Shown here piece after piece: positions 1 to 8,593 of a DNA stretch of 36,415 bases. The notes beneath the pieces are model-generated. The model did not search any database. It was not told the origin of the DNA and saw nothing but the letters and a program-made list of their open reading frames with translations. Source of the stretch: JAYOFM01 sp038117225 (lineage in GTDB: Bacteria; Pseudomonadota; Alphaproteobacteria; Rhodospirillales; Casp-alpha2); assembly GCA_038117225.1 (NCBI GenBank), contig JAYOFM010000018.1, forward strand, positions 1 to 36,415, read 5' to 3'. The position numbers and the translations under genes are program-made. Each line of letters begins with the position of its first letter. The stretch's first letter is position 1.

Positions 1-32
1 GGCGACCGACGACTTGCTTGTAGACATCGGTG
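1..32. repeat. Inverted copy of 835-866 at the window edge
   Basis: Bases 1-32 are an exact reverse complement of bases 835-866 inside the permease gene; identity stops at base 33. In the frame of the probable phnT tail that follows, the copied stretch carries a stop (TAG, 21-23), so it does not belong to that gene. A short perfect inversion at the very edge is best read as a chimeric contig end, not a biological repeat. Confidence 0.85.
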
Positions 33-98
33 ACGATCACGTTGCCCGCGGACCATCTAATCCTTTACGACACCGCGCCCGCCGGCATGGAAATCTGA
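33..98 (+). CDS. C-terminal tail of probable AEP ABC transporter ATP-binding subunit (partial)
   Basis: An open frame runs from base 33 to the TGA at 96-98 and encodes 21 residues ending DTAPAGMEI. It stops 11 bases before the permease start, the usual spacing inside an ABC transporter operon. In AEP transport clusters the ATPase gene (phnT) commonly precedes the permease, so this is most likely its C-terminal end. The piece is too short to recognise by sequence. Upstream of base 33 the frame is destroyed by the inverted copy. The assignment rests on position. Confidence 0.4.
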   Translation, partial: TITLPADHLILYDTAPAGMEI

Positions 99-109
99 GG
101 ACGCGAGCG

Positions 110-1819
110 ATGGCAACGACCATGACCGCCAGCGGCAAGCCTCTCGGTCCCGCCATCAAGCCGAAGGTATCCGGCGAGGACTGGGTCATGCGGCTGATCC
201 TGCTGGCCATCGCCGCCTATCTTATTTTCTCCATCGTCCTGCCGCTGTATGCGATTTTGTCGAAGTCCTTTCAGGACGCGGATGGCAACCTCATCGGCCT
301 CGCCAATTATGTGAAATTCTTCTCAACGCCGGCGCTGGCGTGGTCAATTCAGAACAGTTTCTTCGTCACCATTATTTCGTCGGCCATCGTGCTGGTCATC
401 GCTTTTATCTACGCCTATGGCCTGACCCGCTCTTGCATGCCGATGAAGAGCCTGTTCAAGGGCATCGCCCTGGTGCCGATTCTCATGCCGTCACTGCTAC
501 CGGCCATATCGCTCGTCTACATGTTCGGCGCCCAGGGATTGCTAAAGGACTGGATGCCGTTCGAACTGTATGGCCCGGCTGGAATCATCATGGGCGAGGT
601 GTTTTACGTCTTCCCGCATGCCCTGACGATCATGCTGATTGCCATGGCGATGAGCGACGCGCGGTTGTACGAAGCCTCCACGGCGCTGGGCGCCGGCAAG
701 GTGAAGACGTTTTTCACCGTGACCCTGCCGGGCATGCGCTACGGCTTGGTCAGTGCCTTCTTCGTCACCTTCACCTTGGTCATTACCGATTTCGGCGTCC
801 CCAAGGTGGTCGGCGGGAAGTTCAACGTGCTCGCCACCGATGTCTACAAGCAAGTCGTCGGTCGCCAGGACTTCGAGATAGGTGCCGTCGTTTCCATGGT
901 CCTGCTTGTGCCGGCTGTCGTCGCGTTCTTCGCCGACCGCATCGTGCAAAGCAAGCAGGTGGCGCTAGTCTCGGCCCGCGCCGTCCCCTATACGCCATCA
1001 CCCTCGCGTGGTTTCGACATGGCCATGTTCGGCTTCTGCGCGCTAGTCGCGGTGGTCATTCTGACGGTTTTGGGCTTCGCCGCGTTCGCCTCGATCGCCA
1101 CGTTCTGGCCGTACAATCTCGATTTCACGCTGAAGCACTACAACTTCGATCTGATGGACGGCGGCGGCTGGGATTCCTACTTCAATTCCATCGAACTGGC
1201 GGCGTGGACGGCGTTGATTGGCACCTGCATTGTTTTCACCGGCGCCTATCTGGTGGAAAAATCGAAGGGTTTTTCGACCGGCCGCAATGCCATGCAGTTC
1301 CTCTGCATGATTCCGATGGCGGTGCCTGGCCTGGTACTCGGTCTCGCCTATATCTTCTTCTTCAATGCGCCGGGCAATCCACTGGGTTTCATCTACCATA
1401 CCATGCCGATTCTGGTGATCTGCACGGTTACCCATTTCTATACGGTTTCGCATTTGACGGCGGTGACGGCGCTGAAACAGATGGATCCCGAGTTCGAAGC
1501 CGTGTCGGCTTCGCTGAAGGTGCCGTTCTACAAGACCTTCTGGCGGGTCACGATACCGGTCTGCATCCCCGCCATTCTCGATATTTCCATGTACCTATTC
1601 GTCAATGCCATGACCACCGTCTCGGCGGTCGTGTTTCTCTATTCTCCGGATACCGCGTTGGCGTCCGTCGCCGTCCTTAATATGGACGATGCGGGCGACA
1701 CGGCGCCTGCGGCAGCCATGGGCATGATGATCGTGTTGACGTCGGCCGGCGTGCGACTGCTGCACATGCTGTTGACGCGCGGCATCCAACGCTCAACGCA
1801 GGCCTGGCGGAAACGCTGA
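110..1819 (+). CDS. AEP-type ABC transporter permease, two fused permease domains
   Basis: A 569-residue inner-membrane permease with about 12 hydrophobic segments. Two binding-protein-dependent transport domains are fused in tandem. Each has an EAA loop for docking the ATPase: EASTALGAGKVKTFF starting near residue 188 and EAVSASLKVPFYKTFW near residue 463. This matches the fused permease family annotated for putative 2-aminoethylphosphonate uptake (PhnU2-like), and phnWAY follow directly. The ATG at 110 is preferred, with GAGG about 8-10 bases upstream. The frame stays open to base 14 but that part overlaps the phnT tail and edge artefact. Related fused permeases carry iron or other solutes, so AEP specificity is inferred from context. 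Confidence 0.85.
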   Translation: MATTMTASGKPLGPAIKPKVSGEDWVMRLILLAIAAYLIFSIVLPLYAILSKSFQDADGNLIGLANYVKFFSTPALAWSIQNSFFVTIISSAIVLVIAFIYAYGLTRSCMPMKSLFKGIALVPILMPSLLPAISLVYMFGAQGLLKDWMPFELYGPAGIIMGEVFYVFPHALTIMLIAMAMSDARLYEASTALGAGKVKTFFTVTLPGMRYGLVSAFFVTFTLVITDFGVPKVVGGKFNVLATDVYKQVVGRQDFEIGAVVSMVLLVPAVVAFFADRIVQSKQVALVSARAVPYTPSPSRGFDMAMFGFCALVAVVILTVLGFAAFASIATFWPYNLDFTLKHYNFDLMDGGGWDSYFNSIELAAWTALIGTCIVFTGAYLVEKSKGFSTGRNAMQFLCMIPMAVPGLVLGLAYIFFFNAPGNPLGFIYHTMPILVICTVTHFYTVSHLTAVTALKQMDPEFEAVSASLKVPFYKTFWRVTIPVCIPAILDISMYLFVNAMTTVSAVVFLYSPDTALASVAVLNMDDAGDTAPAAAMGMMIVLTSAGVRLLHMLLTRGIQRSTQAWRKR

Positions 1820-2154
1820 GCGTAATTACGTTCGCGCCACACCACCGCCTGCGTGTCCTCCACAATTCCCCGCGGCGTCACCCAAACGAGATTCTCTCGC
1901 GAAATTCCCAAGCCATGACCTTCCTTGCGCCATCAACGGCTAAGAACCGACGAAATTGCCTATCAGAGGCGATCACGTTGCGGACTCTTACGTCAAACCC
2001 CTTTCATCGAGATTTCCCATTATCGTGGGAACGGGGAGTCTGAGACGATAATTATTATGTGAATTTTTTTGTGGACTTTTGACCGTTTTTGACCGATATT
2101 TTCAAAATGTGTTGATGCGGCATGCGTGCCCATCATACCGGGAGGATCACGCTC
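1820..2154 (+). promoter_or_regulatory. Promoter and operator region upstream of phnW
   Basis: 335 non-coding bases, strongly AT-rich from about 2045 to 2110. A possible promoter is TTGACC (2079-2084), an 18-base spacer and CAAAAT (2103-2108). TTTTGACCG occurs twice (2077-2085 and 2087-2095), exactly 10 bases apart, so a protein could read both copies on one DNA face. TTCCCA-N6-TGGGAA (2014-2031) is a perfect inverted repeat, and CGTAATTACG (1821-1830) is a short palindrome just after the permease stop. The phnW ribosome site is GGAGG at 2141-2145. Promoter and operators are read by eye only. Confidence 0.4.
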
Positions 2155-3291
2155 ATGACGTTGACACCGAATGACCCCAGGCTGCTGACGCCGGGGCCGT
2201 TGACCACCTCACACGAAACAAAACAGGCCATGCTGCACGATTGGGGTTCGCGCGATGAAGCGTTCATCGCCACCAATACCCGCGTGCTTAAACGCCTGGT
2301 CGCCATCGCCGAGGCGGAGGCGACGCATGTCTGCGTGCCGCTGCAAGGCAGTGGCACCTTCGTCGTCGAGGCCGCGCTGGGAACGCTGATGCCCAAGGAT
2401 GGCAGCGGCAAGGCGCTGATCCTCATTAACGGCGCCTATGGCCACCGCATGGCCAAGATACTCGACATCATCGGCCGCGATTACGTGACGCTGGAAACAC
2501 CGGAAGACACCGCGCCGGATCTGACCGCCCTTGACGCGCAACTCGCTGGCGATGCCAACATCAGCCATGTCATGGTTATCCATTGCGAAACCACGTCGGG
2601 CATTCTCAATCCGATCGAGGCCATCGCGCAGATCGTGAAACAGCACAAGCGCCTGCTGGTCATCGATTCCATGAGCGCCTTTGGCGCCGTTCCCGTGTCA
2701 GTCAAGAACGTGCCCTTCGATGCGTTGATGGCCTCGTCGAATAAGTGCCTCGAAGGGGTGCCGGGCATGGGCTTTGCCTTGATCCGCCGCAGCCTGCTCG
2801 AAACCTGCGCCGGGAATGCTCATTCCCTGTCGCTCGATCTCCATGACCAGTGGCAGGCGATGGAAAAGAACGCCCAGTGGCGATTTACGCCGCCGACCCA
2901 CGTTATCGCCGCCTTCGATGCCGCGATTTCGGAGTTCGAGGCCGCCGGCGGCGTCGCCGGGCGCAATGCGCGCTATAGCGAGAACTGCCGAATTATTATC
3001 GAAGGCATGGCGGCGCTTGGCTTCGAAACGTTGCTGCCGCGCGCCCTGCAGGCACCGATCATCGTCACCTTCAGGATGCCCGCCGACCCGGCCTTCGAAT
3101 TCGCCACTTTCTATGACCGGGTGCGCGAGCGCGGCTACGTGCTGTACCCGGGCAAGCTGACCGTCGCGCCGAGTTTCCGCGTCGGCTGCATCGGCCATCT
3201 GAACGCCGAAGATATGCACCAGGCCCTTGAGGTCATGAAATCCGTACTCAATGAAATGGGTGTCAGCAACGGCCGGCCCGCCGCGGCCTGA
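2155..3291 (+). CDS. phnW: 2-aminoethylphosphonate:pyruvate transaminase
   Basis: A 378-residue PLP enzyme of the class V aminotransferase fold. It transfers the amino group of AEP to pyruvate, giving phosphonoacetaldehyde and alanine, the first step of AEP catabolism. Visible marks are the N-terminal LLTPGPLTTS, the QGSGTF phosphate-binding loop, D171 in IDSMSAFG (pyridine-nitrogen Asp) and K197 in SSNKCLEG (Schiff-base Lys). Length is normal for PhnW. The ATG at 2155 has GGAGG nine bases upstream; an in-frame extension to 2122 lacks such a site. phnA follows after 30 bases and phnY after that, so the product probably flows to phosphonoacetate rather than to a PhnX hydrolase, which is not seen. 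Confidence 0.95.
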   Translation: MTLTPNDPRLLTPGPLTTSHETKQAMLHDWGSRDEAFIATNTRVLKRLVAIAEAEATHVCVPLQGSGTFVVEAALGTLMPKDGSGKALILINGAYGHRMAKILDIIGRDYVTLETPEDTAPDLTALDAQLAGDANISHVMVIHCETTSGILNPIEAIAQIVKQHKRLLVIDSMSAFGAVPVSVKNVPFDALMASSNKCLEGVPGMGFALIRRSLLETCAGNAHSLSLDLHDQWQAMEKNAQWRFTPPTHVIAAFDAAISEFEAAGGVAGRNARYSENCRIIIEGMAALGFETLLPRALQAPIIVTFRMPADPAFEFATFYDRVRERGYVLYPGKLTVAPSFRVGCIGHLNAEDMHQALEVMKSVLNEMGVSNGRPAAA

Positions 3292-3321
3292 TCCTGTCAC
3301 CCCCCAAACAAGGACATCACC

Positions 3322-4596
3322 ATGAGCGACCATCCGGACAGCATCACAGTTAACGGCCGCACCTACGCCTGGCCACAGCAACCCGTCGTCGTTGTTTGCA
3401 TTGATGGCTCGGAGCCGGACTATATCGAACAAGCCATCGCCGGCGGCCACATGCCTTATCTGGCGAAAACGCTGGAGAGCGGCGCCGACATGCGCGCCGA
3501 TTGCGTGGTGCCGAGCTTCACCAACCCCAACAACCTATCCATTGTTACCGGCCAGCCGCCGGCCGTGCATGGTATTTCCGGAAACTATTTCCTCGATCCG
3601 GACACCGGCGACGAAGTGATGATGAATGAGCCGCGATTCCTGCGCGTCGATACCATCTTCAAGGCGTTTCACGACGCCGGCGGCAAGGTCTGCATCATCA
3701 CCGCCAAGGACAAGCTGCGCCGGCTATTAGGCCACGGCATCGACTTTTCCAGCGGCCGCGCCATCGGGTTCTCGTCGGAAAAATCAGATGAAACCACGCT
3801 CGCGGAAAACGGCATCGACAATGCCCAGGCCTTGGTCGGTCGCCCGGTACCGTCGGTCTATTCGGCGGAACTGTCGGAGTTCATCTTCGACGCCGGGGTC
3901 AAGCTGATGGACAGCATGCGGCCCGACCTGATGTATCTCTCGACCACCGACTACATCCAACACAAGCATGCCCCGGGCACTCCGGTCGCCAACAAATTCT
4001 ACGCCATGATGGATGGCTACTTTGCCCAGTTGGATGCTGCTGGCGCGGTCCTGGTCATGACCGCCGATCATGGCATGAACGCCAAGCACGACAACAACGA
4101 ACAACCGGACGTGGTCTATCTGCAGTCGGAGCTGGATCACCTGGTCGGCGCAGGCGTGGCGCGGGTCATTCTGCCGATCACCGACCCTTACGTTGTCCAC
4201 CACGGTGCGCTGGGATCGTTCGCCACGGCGTACCTGCCCGATGGTACCGATCTGGAAACCATCGCCGAGGAACTGAGCGACATCGATGGCATCGCCAAGG
4301 TTTACGGCCGTGAAGAGGGCTGCGCTGAATTCGAACTGCCGCCGGAACGCCTTGGCGATCTGATCGTGGTATCGGACAAGCACAAGGTTCTCGGCACCAC
4401 GCCCGAACGCCACGACCTGACGCAGTTGAAGGAACCCCTGCGCTCGCATGGTGGTGTCTCGGAACAACGGGTACCGCTGATCTGCACAAAACCTGTCAGC
4501 GGCATCGACGCCAGCCGCCGGCTGCGCAACTTCGATGCCTTCGATATCGGCCTCAACCATGTAGCCGCCGGCACCGCGTCGGCCGCCGCCGAATAG
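3322..4596 (+). CDS. phnA: Phosphonoacetate hydrolase
   Basis: A 424-residue dizinc hydrolase of the alkaline phosphatase/nucleotide pyrophosphatase superfamily. It cleaves phosphonoacetate to acetate and phosphate. All expected metal and nucleophile residues are visible: D28 (VCIDGSEPDY), T67 as nucleophile (SFTNPNN), D210 and H214 (STTDYIQHKH), D249 and H250 (TADHGMN), and H376 (RSHGGVS). Lysines in ITAKDKLRR (129 and 131) are likely substrate contacts. There is no signal peptide, so it is cytoplasmic. It lies 30 bases after phnW and 11 before phnY. This is the phosphonoacetate hydrolase PhnA, not the unrelated small zinc-ribbon protein called PhnA in E. coli. Confidence 0.95.
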   Translation: MSDHPDSITVNGRTYAWPQQPVVVVCIDGSEPDYIEQAIAGGHMPYLAKTLESGADMRADCVVPSFTNPNNLSIVTGQPPAVHGISGNYFLDPDTGDEVMMNEPRFLRVDTIFKAFHDAGGKVCIITAKDKLRRLLGHGIDFSSGRAIGFSSEKSDETTLAENGIDNAQALVGRPVPSVYSAELSEFIFDAGVKLMDSMRPDLMYLSTTDYIQHKHAPGTPVANKFYAMMDGYFAQLDAAGAVLVMTADHGMNAKHDNNEQPDVVYLQSELDHLVGAGVARVILPITDPYVVHHGALGSFATAYLPDGTDLETIAEELSDIDGIAKVYGREEGCAEFELPPERLGDLIVVSDKHKVLGTTPERHDLTQLKEPLRSHGGVSEQRVPLICTKPVSGIDASRRLRNFDAFDIGLNHVAAGTASAAAE

Positions 4597-4607
4597 GAAT
4601 AATCGCC

Positions 4608-6050
4608 ATGGACGCTTCTTCCGCAATCCGTCACGAAAGCATGCGCATCGCTGGCAACAAAGTCGACAGCGATGAACGGCTTGAGGTCCTCAACCCCTAC
4701 GACGGCAGTGTCGTCGGCACGGTTCCACGGGCCACGCCCGAACAGGTCGCCGAGGCGTTCCGCATCGCCAACGCCTACAAACCCACGCTAACCCGCTACG
4801 AGCGTCAGAAGATTCTGACGAAAACGGCGGAACTACTGGTCGCGCGGCGGGACGAGATTTCGGACCTGATCACCGCGGAATGCGGCCTCTCGAAGAAGGA
4901 TACCATGTACGAGGTCGGCCGCGCCTTCGACGTCTTCCATCTGGCGGGCCAGCTGTGCATCCATGACGACGGCGCTATCTTCTCTTGCGACCTGACGCCG
5001 CATGGCCAGAAACGCAAGATATTCACCCAGCGCGAGCCCCTGCTGGGCGTCATCAGCGCCATCACGCCGTTCAATCATCCGCTGAACATGGTGTCGCACA
5101 AGATCGCACCCTCCATCGCCACCAACAACCGCATGGTTTGCCGACCAACGTCGTCGACGCCGCTGACGGCCCTGTTACTGGCCGATGTGCTTTACGAGGC
5201 AGGCCTGCCGCCCGAGATGTTCTCGGTCGTCACCGGCTCGTCCTCCGAGATCAGCGATGCCATGATCACCGATCCGCACATCGACCTCATCACGTTCACC
5301 GGTGGTGTCCGTGTGGGCAAACTGATCGCCGAGAAAGCGGGATATCGCCGCACCGTCCTGGAACTTGGCGGCAACGCGCCGTTTATCATCATGGAGGACG
5401 CCGATCTGGCGCGCGCCGCCAAGATGGCCGTCGCCGGAGCGACGAAAAATTCCGGCCAGCGCTGCACTGCGGTCAAACGCATCCTGGTGGTGGACTCGGT
5501 GGCCGATGAATTCGCGAAACTGGTGGTCGCCGAAGCCATGAAGCTCAAGGCTGGCAATCCGGCTGATCCCAACACTGACATCGGCACGGTGATCAATGAG
5601 AAGGAAGCCATCACCTTCCAGCGCCGGGTCGAGGACGCCGTCGCCGCCGGCGCCACACTGCTGCACGGGAATAATCGCGTAGGTGCCGTGTTCCCACCGA
5701 CGGTCGTCGATCACGTCAGGCCGGAACATGAACTGGTCGCCGAGGAAACCTTTGGCCCCGCCGTGCCGATCATGCGCGTCAAGGACATCGACGACGCCAT
5801 CCGCGTCGCCAACGGCACCAACTACGGCCTGTCGTCTGGCGTCTGCACCAACCGGCTGGACTACGCCACACGCTTCATCAACGAGTTGCAGCACGGCACG
5901 GTGAATATCTGGGAGGTGCCCGGTTACCGCATCGAGATGTCGCCCTTCGGCGGCGTCAAGGATTCCGGCCTTGGCTACAAGGAGGGCGTCATCGAAGCCA
6001 TGAAGAGTTATACCAATATCAAGACGTTCTCCCTGCCCTGGGGCGCATGA
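4608..6050 (+). CDS. phnY: Phosphonoacetaldehyde dehydrogenase
   Basis: A 480-residue NAD-dependent aldehyde dehydrogenase that oxidises phosphonoacetaldehyde to phosphonoacetate, the step between PhnW and PhnA. The ALDH signature is complete: ITPFNHPLN in the cofactor domain, E252 in LELGGNAPF (general base) and C286 in NSGQRCTAVKR (nucleophile). The C-terminal part has EETFGPAVPI and MSPFGGVKDSGLGYKEG. The assignment over other ALDHs rests on its place directly after phnA and on resemblance to known PhnY proteins. Start ATG 4608 follows AGGAAT; an internal Met at codon 12 is a less likely alternative. A globin gene follows after 45 bases. Confidence 0.92.
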   Translation: MDASSAIRHESMRIAGNKVDSDERLEVLNPYDGSVVGTVPRATPEQVAEAFRIANAYKPTLTRYERQKILTKTAELLVARRDEISDLITAECGLSKKDTMYEVGRAFDVFHLAGQLCIHDDGAIFSCDLTPHGQKRKIFTQREPLLGVISAITPFNHPLNMVSHKIAPSIATNNRMVCRPTSSTPLTALLLADVLYEAGLPPEMFSVVTGSSSEISDAMITDPHIDLITFTGGVRVGKLIAEKAGYRRTVLELGGNAPFIIMEDADLARAAKMAVAGATKNSGQRCTAVKRILVVDSVADEFAKLVVAEAMKLKAGNPADPNTDIGTVINEKEAITFQRRVEDAVAAGATLLHGNNRVGAVFPPTVVDHVRPEHELVAEETFGPAVPIMRVKDIDDAIRVANGTNYGLSSGVCTNRLDYATRFINELQHGTVNIWEVPGYRIEMSPFGGVKDSGLGYKEGVIEAMKSYTNIKTFSLPWGA

Positions 6051-6095
6051 AACACCGGCAGTCTTCCGCTGAATCCGATAGGAGCGCATGACCCG

Positions 6096-6464
6096 ATGAG
6101 CGATAAGACCTTATACGAACGCCTTGGTGGTTATGACGCTATCGTCGCAGCGGTCGACGCCATCCTGCCGCGCCTGATCGCCGATGAACGGCTTGGCCGT
6201 TTCTGGCTCAATCGTGGCGACGATGGTGTCGAGCGGGAACGCCAACTGCTGATCGACTACCTGGCCAATGCGTCAGGGGGGCCGATGTATTACACCGGCC
6301 GTGACATGAAACTGACCCACGTTGGCATGGGCATCGATTATGACGATTGGACGGTGTTTACCGGTCATGTCGCTGGCGCGTTGGAAAGCCTTGGTGTTGG
6401 CGGCGCGGAACTGACGGACACTCTCGGCTTTATCGAAAGCCTCAGAGACGACATCGTCGATTGA
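6096..6464 (+). CDS. Group I truncated haemoglobin
   Basis: A 122-residue truncated (2-over-2) globin. It opens with the typical LYERLGGYDAI helix, then RFW near residues 35-37 and the segment GGPMYYTGRDMKLTH, in which H75 is the expected haem-ligating proximal His. Members bind O2 or NO, and roles vary. It is the last gene before the convergent LysR gene and looks co-transcribed with phnY. A globin here is not an established part of AEP catabolism. The ribosome site GGAG (6081-6084) is 11 bases from ATG 6096. A three-codon frame (ATG 6088) lies between them and its TGA overlaps the globin ATG. Confidence 0.88.
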   Translation: MSDKTLYERLGGYDAIVAAVDAILPRLIADERLGRFWLNRGDDGVERERQLLIDYLANASGGPMYYTGRDMKLTHVGMGIDYDDWTVFTGHVAGALESLGVGGAELTDTLGFIESLRDDIVD

Positions 6465-6473
6465 ACCGGCGGA

Positions 6474-7373
6474 TTAGCGGGCAGGCGCCGCTGCCGTGTC
6501 AGCTGCCTCCGCCATCAGCCACGCGATAAAGCGATCCGCCTTGCGGTTGCGGCGTTCACGATGGCGAAGCGCGACGTAGGTCTGGCCGCTTTCCACCCAG
6601 CCGAACGGGGCTATCAGACGGCCGGCGCGAACATCGTCCATCACCAGGATCCACGGGGCGACGCAGGCACCGAGACCGCCGGTCGCCGCTTCCAGCATGA
6701 AATAGAAATGTTCGTGCGGCGTGCCGCCGATATCACACGTGCTGTCGGCGACGCGGCCCCACCAGTCTGCCCACGCCGTTGGCCGAGTGACGGTCTCCAG
6801 CCGGGGCACCAACGCGATCGACCGCACGTCGCCGGGATCGAGGCGTTCCGCGATCACCGGCGCCATGACGACACCAATATGTTCCTCGATCAGTGGAATG
6901 ACCTCCGTGTCGTCGGGCCACGGCCCTGTTCCGACCCGCAGCGCGACATCGAAACGGTCACGACGGGTGAAGTCGGGTGGGCCATCGCCAGCGCCCAGGC
7001 GCACCTCGATGTCGGAATGCGCGGCTTGAAACCGGTGCAGTCGGGGGATCAGCCATCGCATGGAGAAGGTTCCCATGGACGATACATCGAGTAGGCCAGC
7101 CGCCTCGTCGACGACGGCGCGCACGCCGGCCTCGATCCGTTCCATACCATCCGTCAGATAGGGCAGTAGCGTCATGCCCGCTTCGGTCAGGCGCAGCCGG
7201 GTTTTCGGCCCCTCGAATAGATCGACACCCAACGTGCGCTCAAGCTGGCGTACCTGACGACTGATAGCCCCATGGGTCACCGATAATTCCGCGCCGGCCA
7301 GGGTCATGCGCCCGAGCCGCGCCGCTGCCTCGAAGGCGCGCAACGAATTGAGTGAGGGAAGCGGGTCGTTCAT
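6474..7373 (-). CDS. LysR-family transcriptional regulator, GcvA-like
   Basis: A 299-residue LysR regulator. The N-terminal winged helix-turn-helix covers about residues 1-65 (LPSLNSLRAFEAAARLGR, then LSVTHGAISRQVRQLE). A periplasmic-binding-like effector domain of the GcvA type follows. The start is taken at ATG 7373 (MNDPLPSLN), the standard beginning of this family; a ten-codon upstream extension is open but atypical. It is divergent from the EamA exporter and convergent with the globin, so its most likely target is the exporter and itself. It might also serve the AEP operon, since LysR regulators often flank phnWAY, but nothing in the sequence shows that. Confidence 0.9.
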   Translation of the reverse strand: MNDPLPSLNSLRAFEAAARLGRMTLAGAELSVTHGAISRQVRQLERTLGVDLFEGPKTRLRLTEAGMTLLPYLTDGMERIEAGVRAVVDEAAGLLDVSSMGTFSMRWLIPRLHRFQAAHSDIEVRLGAGDGPPDFTRRDRFDVALRVGTGPWPDDTEVIPLIEEHIGVVMAPVIAERLDPGDVRSIALVPRLETVTRPTAWADWWGRVADSTCDIGGTPHEHFYFMLEAATGGLGACVAPWILVMDDVRAGRLIAPFGWVESGQTYVALRHRERRNRKADRFIAWLMAEAADTAAAPAR

Positions 7374-7521
7374 ATGTGAGCTTTTAACACATAAAAATCG
7401 CATATATATCGTTTTTCAACACTATCTCAAATTCTTATGAATACCGGGAAGTTGACAAGAAGAGAAAATAACACGTTATGATTTGCCCATTCCTCCCGCA
7501 CCATTACGCGGTCGAACGCTG
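7374..7521. promoter_or_regulatory. Divergent promoter region between lysR and the EamA gene
   Basis: An AT-rich 148-base spacer. Towards the exporter: TTGACA (7452-7457), a 19-base spacer and TATGAT (7477-7482), giving a leader of about 30 bases before ATG 7522. Towards lysR (minus strand) there are two overlapping options: TTGAGA (7430-7425) with TATATA (7408-7403), 16-base spacer, or TTGAAA (7419-7414) with TTTTAT (7396-7391), 17-base spacer. Such a shared region is where a LysR protein would bind; no single binding box was defined. Confidence 0.45.
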
Positions 7522-8379
7522 ATGGATACCCTCGTATTTCTCGCCGTGCTGGGCGCCGCGATGATGCACGCCACATGGAATGCCTTCATCAAGATCGGCG
7601 TCGACCGCATCGTCACCGTCGTCCTTCTGGCGACCGTACAGGGTGTGCTTGCCGTCGTGCTGTCGTTCTTCTTCCCCCGTCCGGTCGCCGAGGCATGGCC
7701 GTGGGTGATCGCATCCGGGTGTCTACATGCCGGTTATAAACTCTTCCTCTGTCGCGCCTATTCGTTCGGCGACCTCAGCCAGGTCTACCCGCTGGCCCGC
7801 GGATCGGCGCCGCTGATTGTCGCCGTTGTCGGCACCATCTGGCTGGGCGAGGTGCTGGGGCCGTGGATGATGGCGGCGGTCGTCGGCATCGGCATCGGCG
7901 TCATTCTGATGTCGGGCATCGGGCCGCGCTGGCTCGGCGGCAAGGCATTAAAAGACATCAACACCAAGGCGGTGGGGCTGGCCTTCTGCACCGCCGGCTT
8001 CACGGCCTCCTACACCATGGTCGACGGTATCGGCGCGCGTCTGGCGATGACCGCATCGGGGTTCGTTGTCTGGATGACGCTGGTCGATACCGTGGTGGTC
8101 TATGCGGTCGCCCTTTGGGCGCGTGGCCCGAAGGCTTTTCGCGCCGTCGTGCCCGCCTTACCCTGCGGCGCGCTGGCCGGGATATTTTCCTACTGTTCCT
8201 ACTGGGTCGCGGTGTGGGCGATGACACAGGCACCGATCGCCTTGGTGGCGGCACTGCGCGAGACCAGCGTGATGTTCGGGGTGCTTATTGGCGCCGTCAT
8301 CCTCAAGGAACCGGTTGGCCGCACGCGCTGGATGGCGGCCTCCTTGATCGCTGGCGGCGTCATCCTCCTGCGGCTGTGA
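7522..8379 (+). CDS. EamA/DMT-superfamily transporter
   Basis: A 285-residue membrane protein with about ten predicted transmembrane helices in two EamA repeats (roughly residues 1-135 and 150-285). It starts DTLVFLAVLGAAMMHATWNAFIKIG, with the internal motif AYSFGDLSQVYPLARGSAPL typical of the family, and ends MAASLIAGGVILLRL. DMT proteins usually export small metabolites or amino acids; the substrate cannot be told. ATG 7522 is used; an upstream TTG at 7483 is in frame but lies at the edge of the predicted promoter. The ribosome site is weak. Likely controlled by the divergent LysR. Confidence 0.85.
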   Translation: MDTLVFLAVLGAAMMHATWNAFIKIGVDRIVTVVLLATVQGVLAVVLSFFFPRPVAEAWPWVIASGCLHAGYKLFLCRAYSFGDLSQVYPLARGSAPLIVAVVGTIWLGEVLGPWMMAAVVGIGIGVILMSGIGPRWLGGKALKDINTKAVGLAFCTAGFTASYTMVDGIGARLAMTASGFVVWMTLVDTVVVYAVALWARGPKAFRAVVPALPCGALAGIFSYCSYWVAVWAMTQAPIALVAALRETSVMFGVLIGAVILKEPVGRTRWMAASLIAGGVILLRL

Positions 8380-8593
8380 TCAAACGGCCGCGCCCGGCGC
8401 GCGAACAAGATTCCCCTTGCGCATGACACGTGAACACGCGAAAAAGTGCCGACCGGTAGCGAAATATTTTGGCGTATCACCGTTAACGCCCCGCGATTGA
8501 CCGCGTGACACCGAAAGTTCCGATACCGTTACAGCCCGTGGCGCGACCGGAGGTCGGTCACGATACGTCGACACGCGAAAAGGAAGACGAGAC
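8380..8593 (+). promoter_or_regulatory. Leader region of the cold-shock gene
   Basis: 214 non-coding bases between the exporter stop and the cold-shock ATG. Long leaders are common before csp genes. A possible -35 is TTGACC near 8497, but no good -10 follows at normal spacing. AAGGAAG about 8 bases before ATG 8594 is the ribosome site. No clear terminator was found for the exporter. Confidence 0.3.

Noticed and set aside
14..109. N-terminal extension of the permease frame back to base 14
   Set aside because: It overlaps the phnT tail and the inverted edge artefact, and the ATG at 110 has a ribosome site.
6088..6099. Three-codon frame overlapping the globin start as ATGA
   Set aside because: Too short to separate from chance; the globin ATG is within normal distance of the same GGAG.
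7478..7522. 14-codon frame whose TGA overlaps the EamA ATG
   Set aside because: Its start lies within the predicted -10 (7477-7482), so it would not be transcribed from that promoter.
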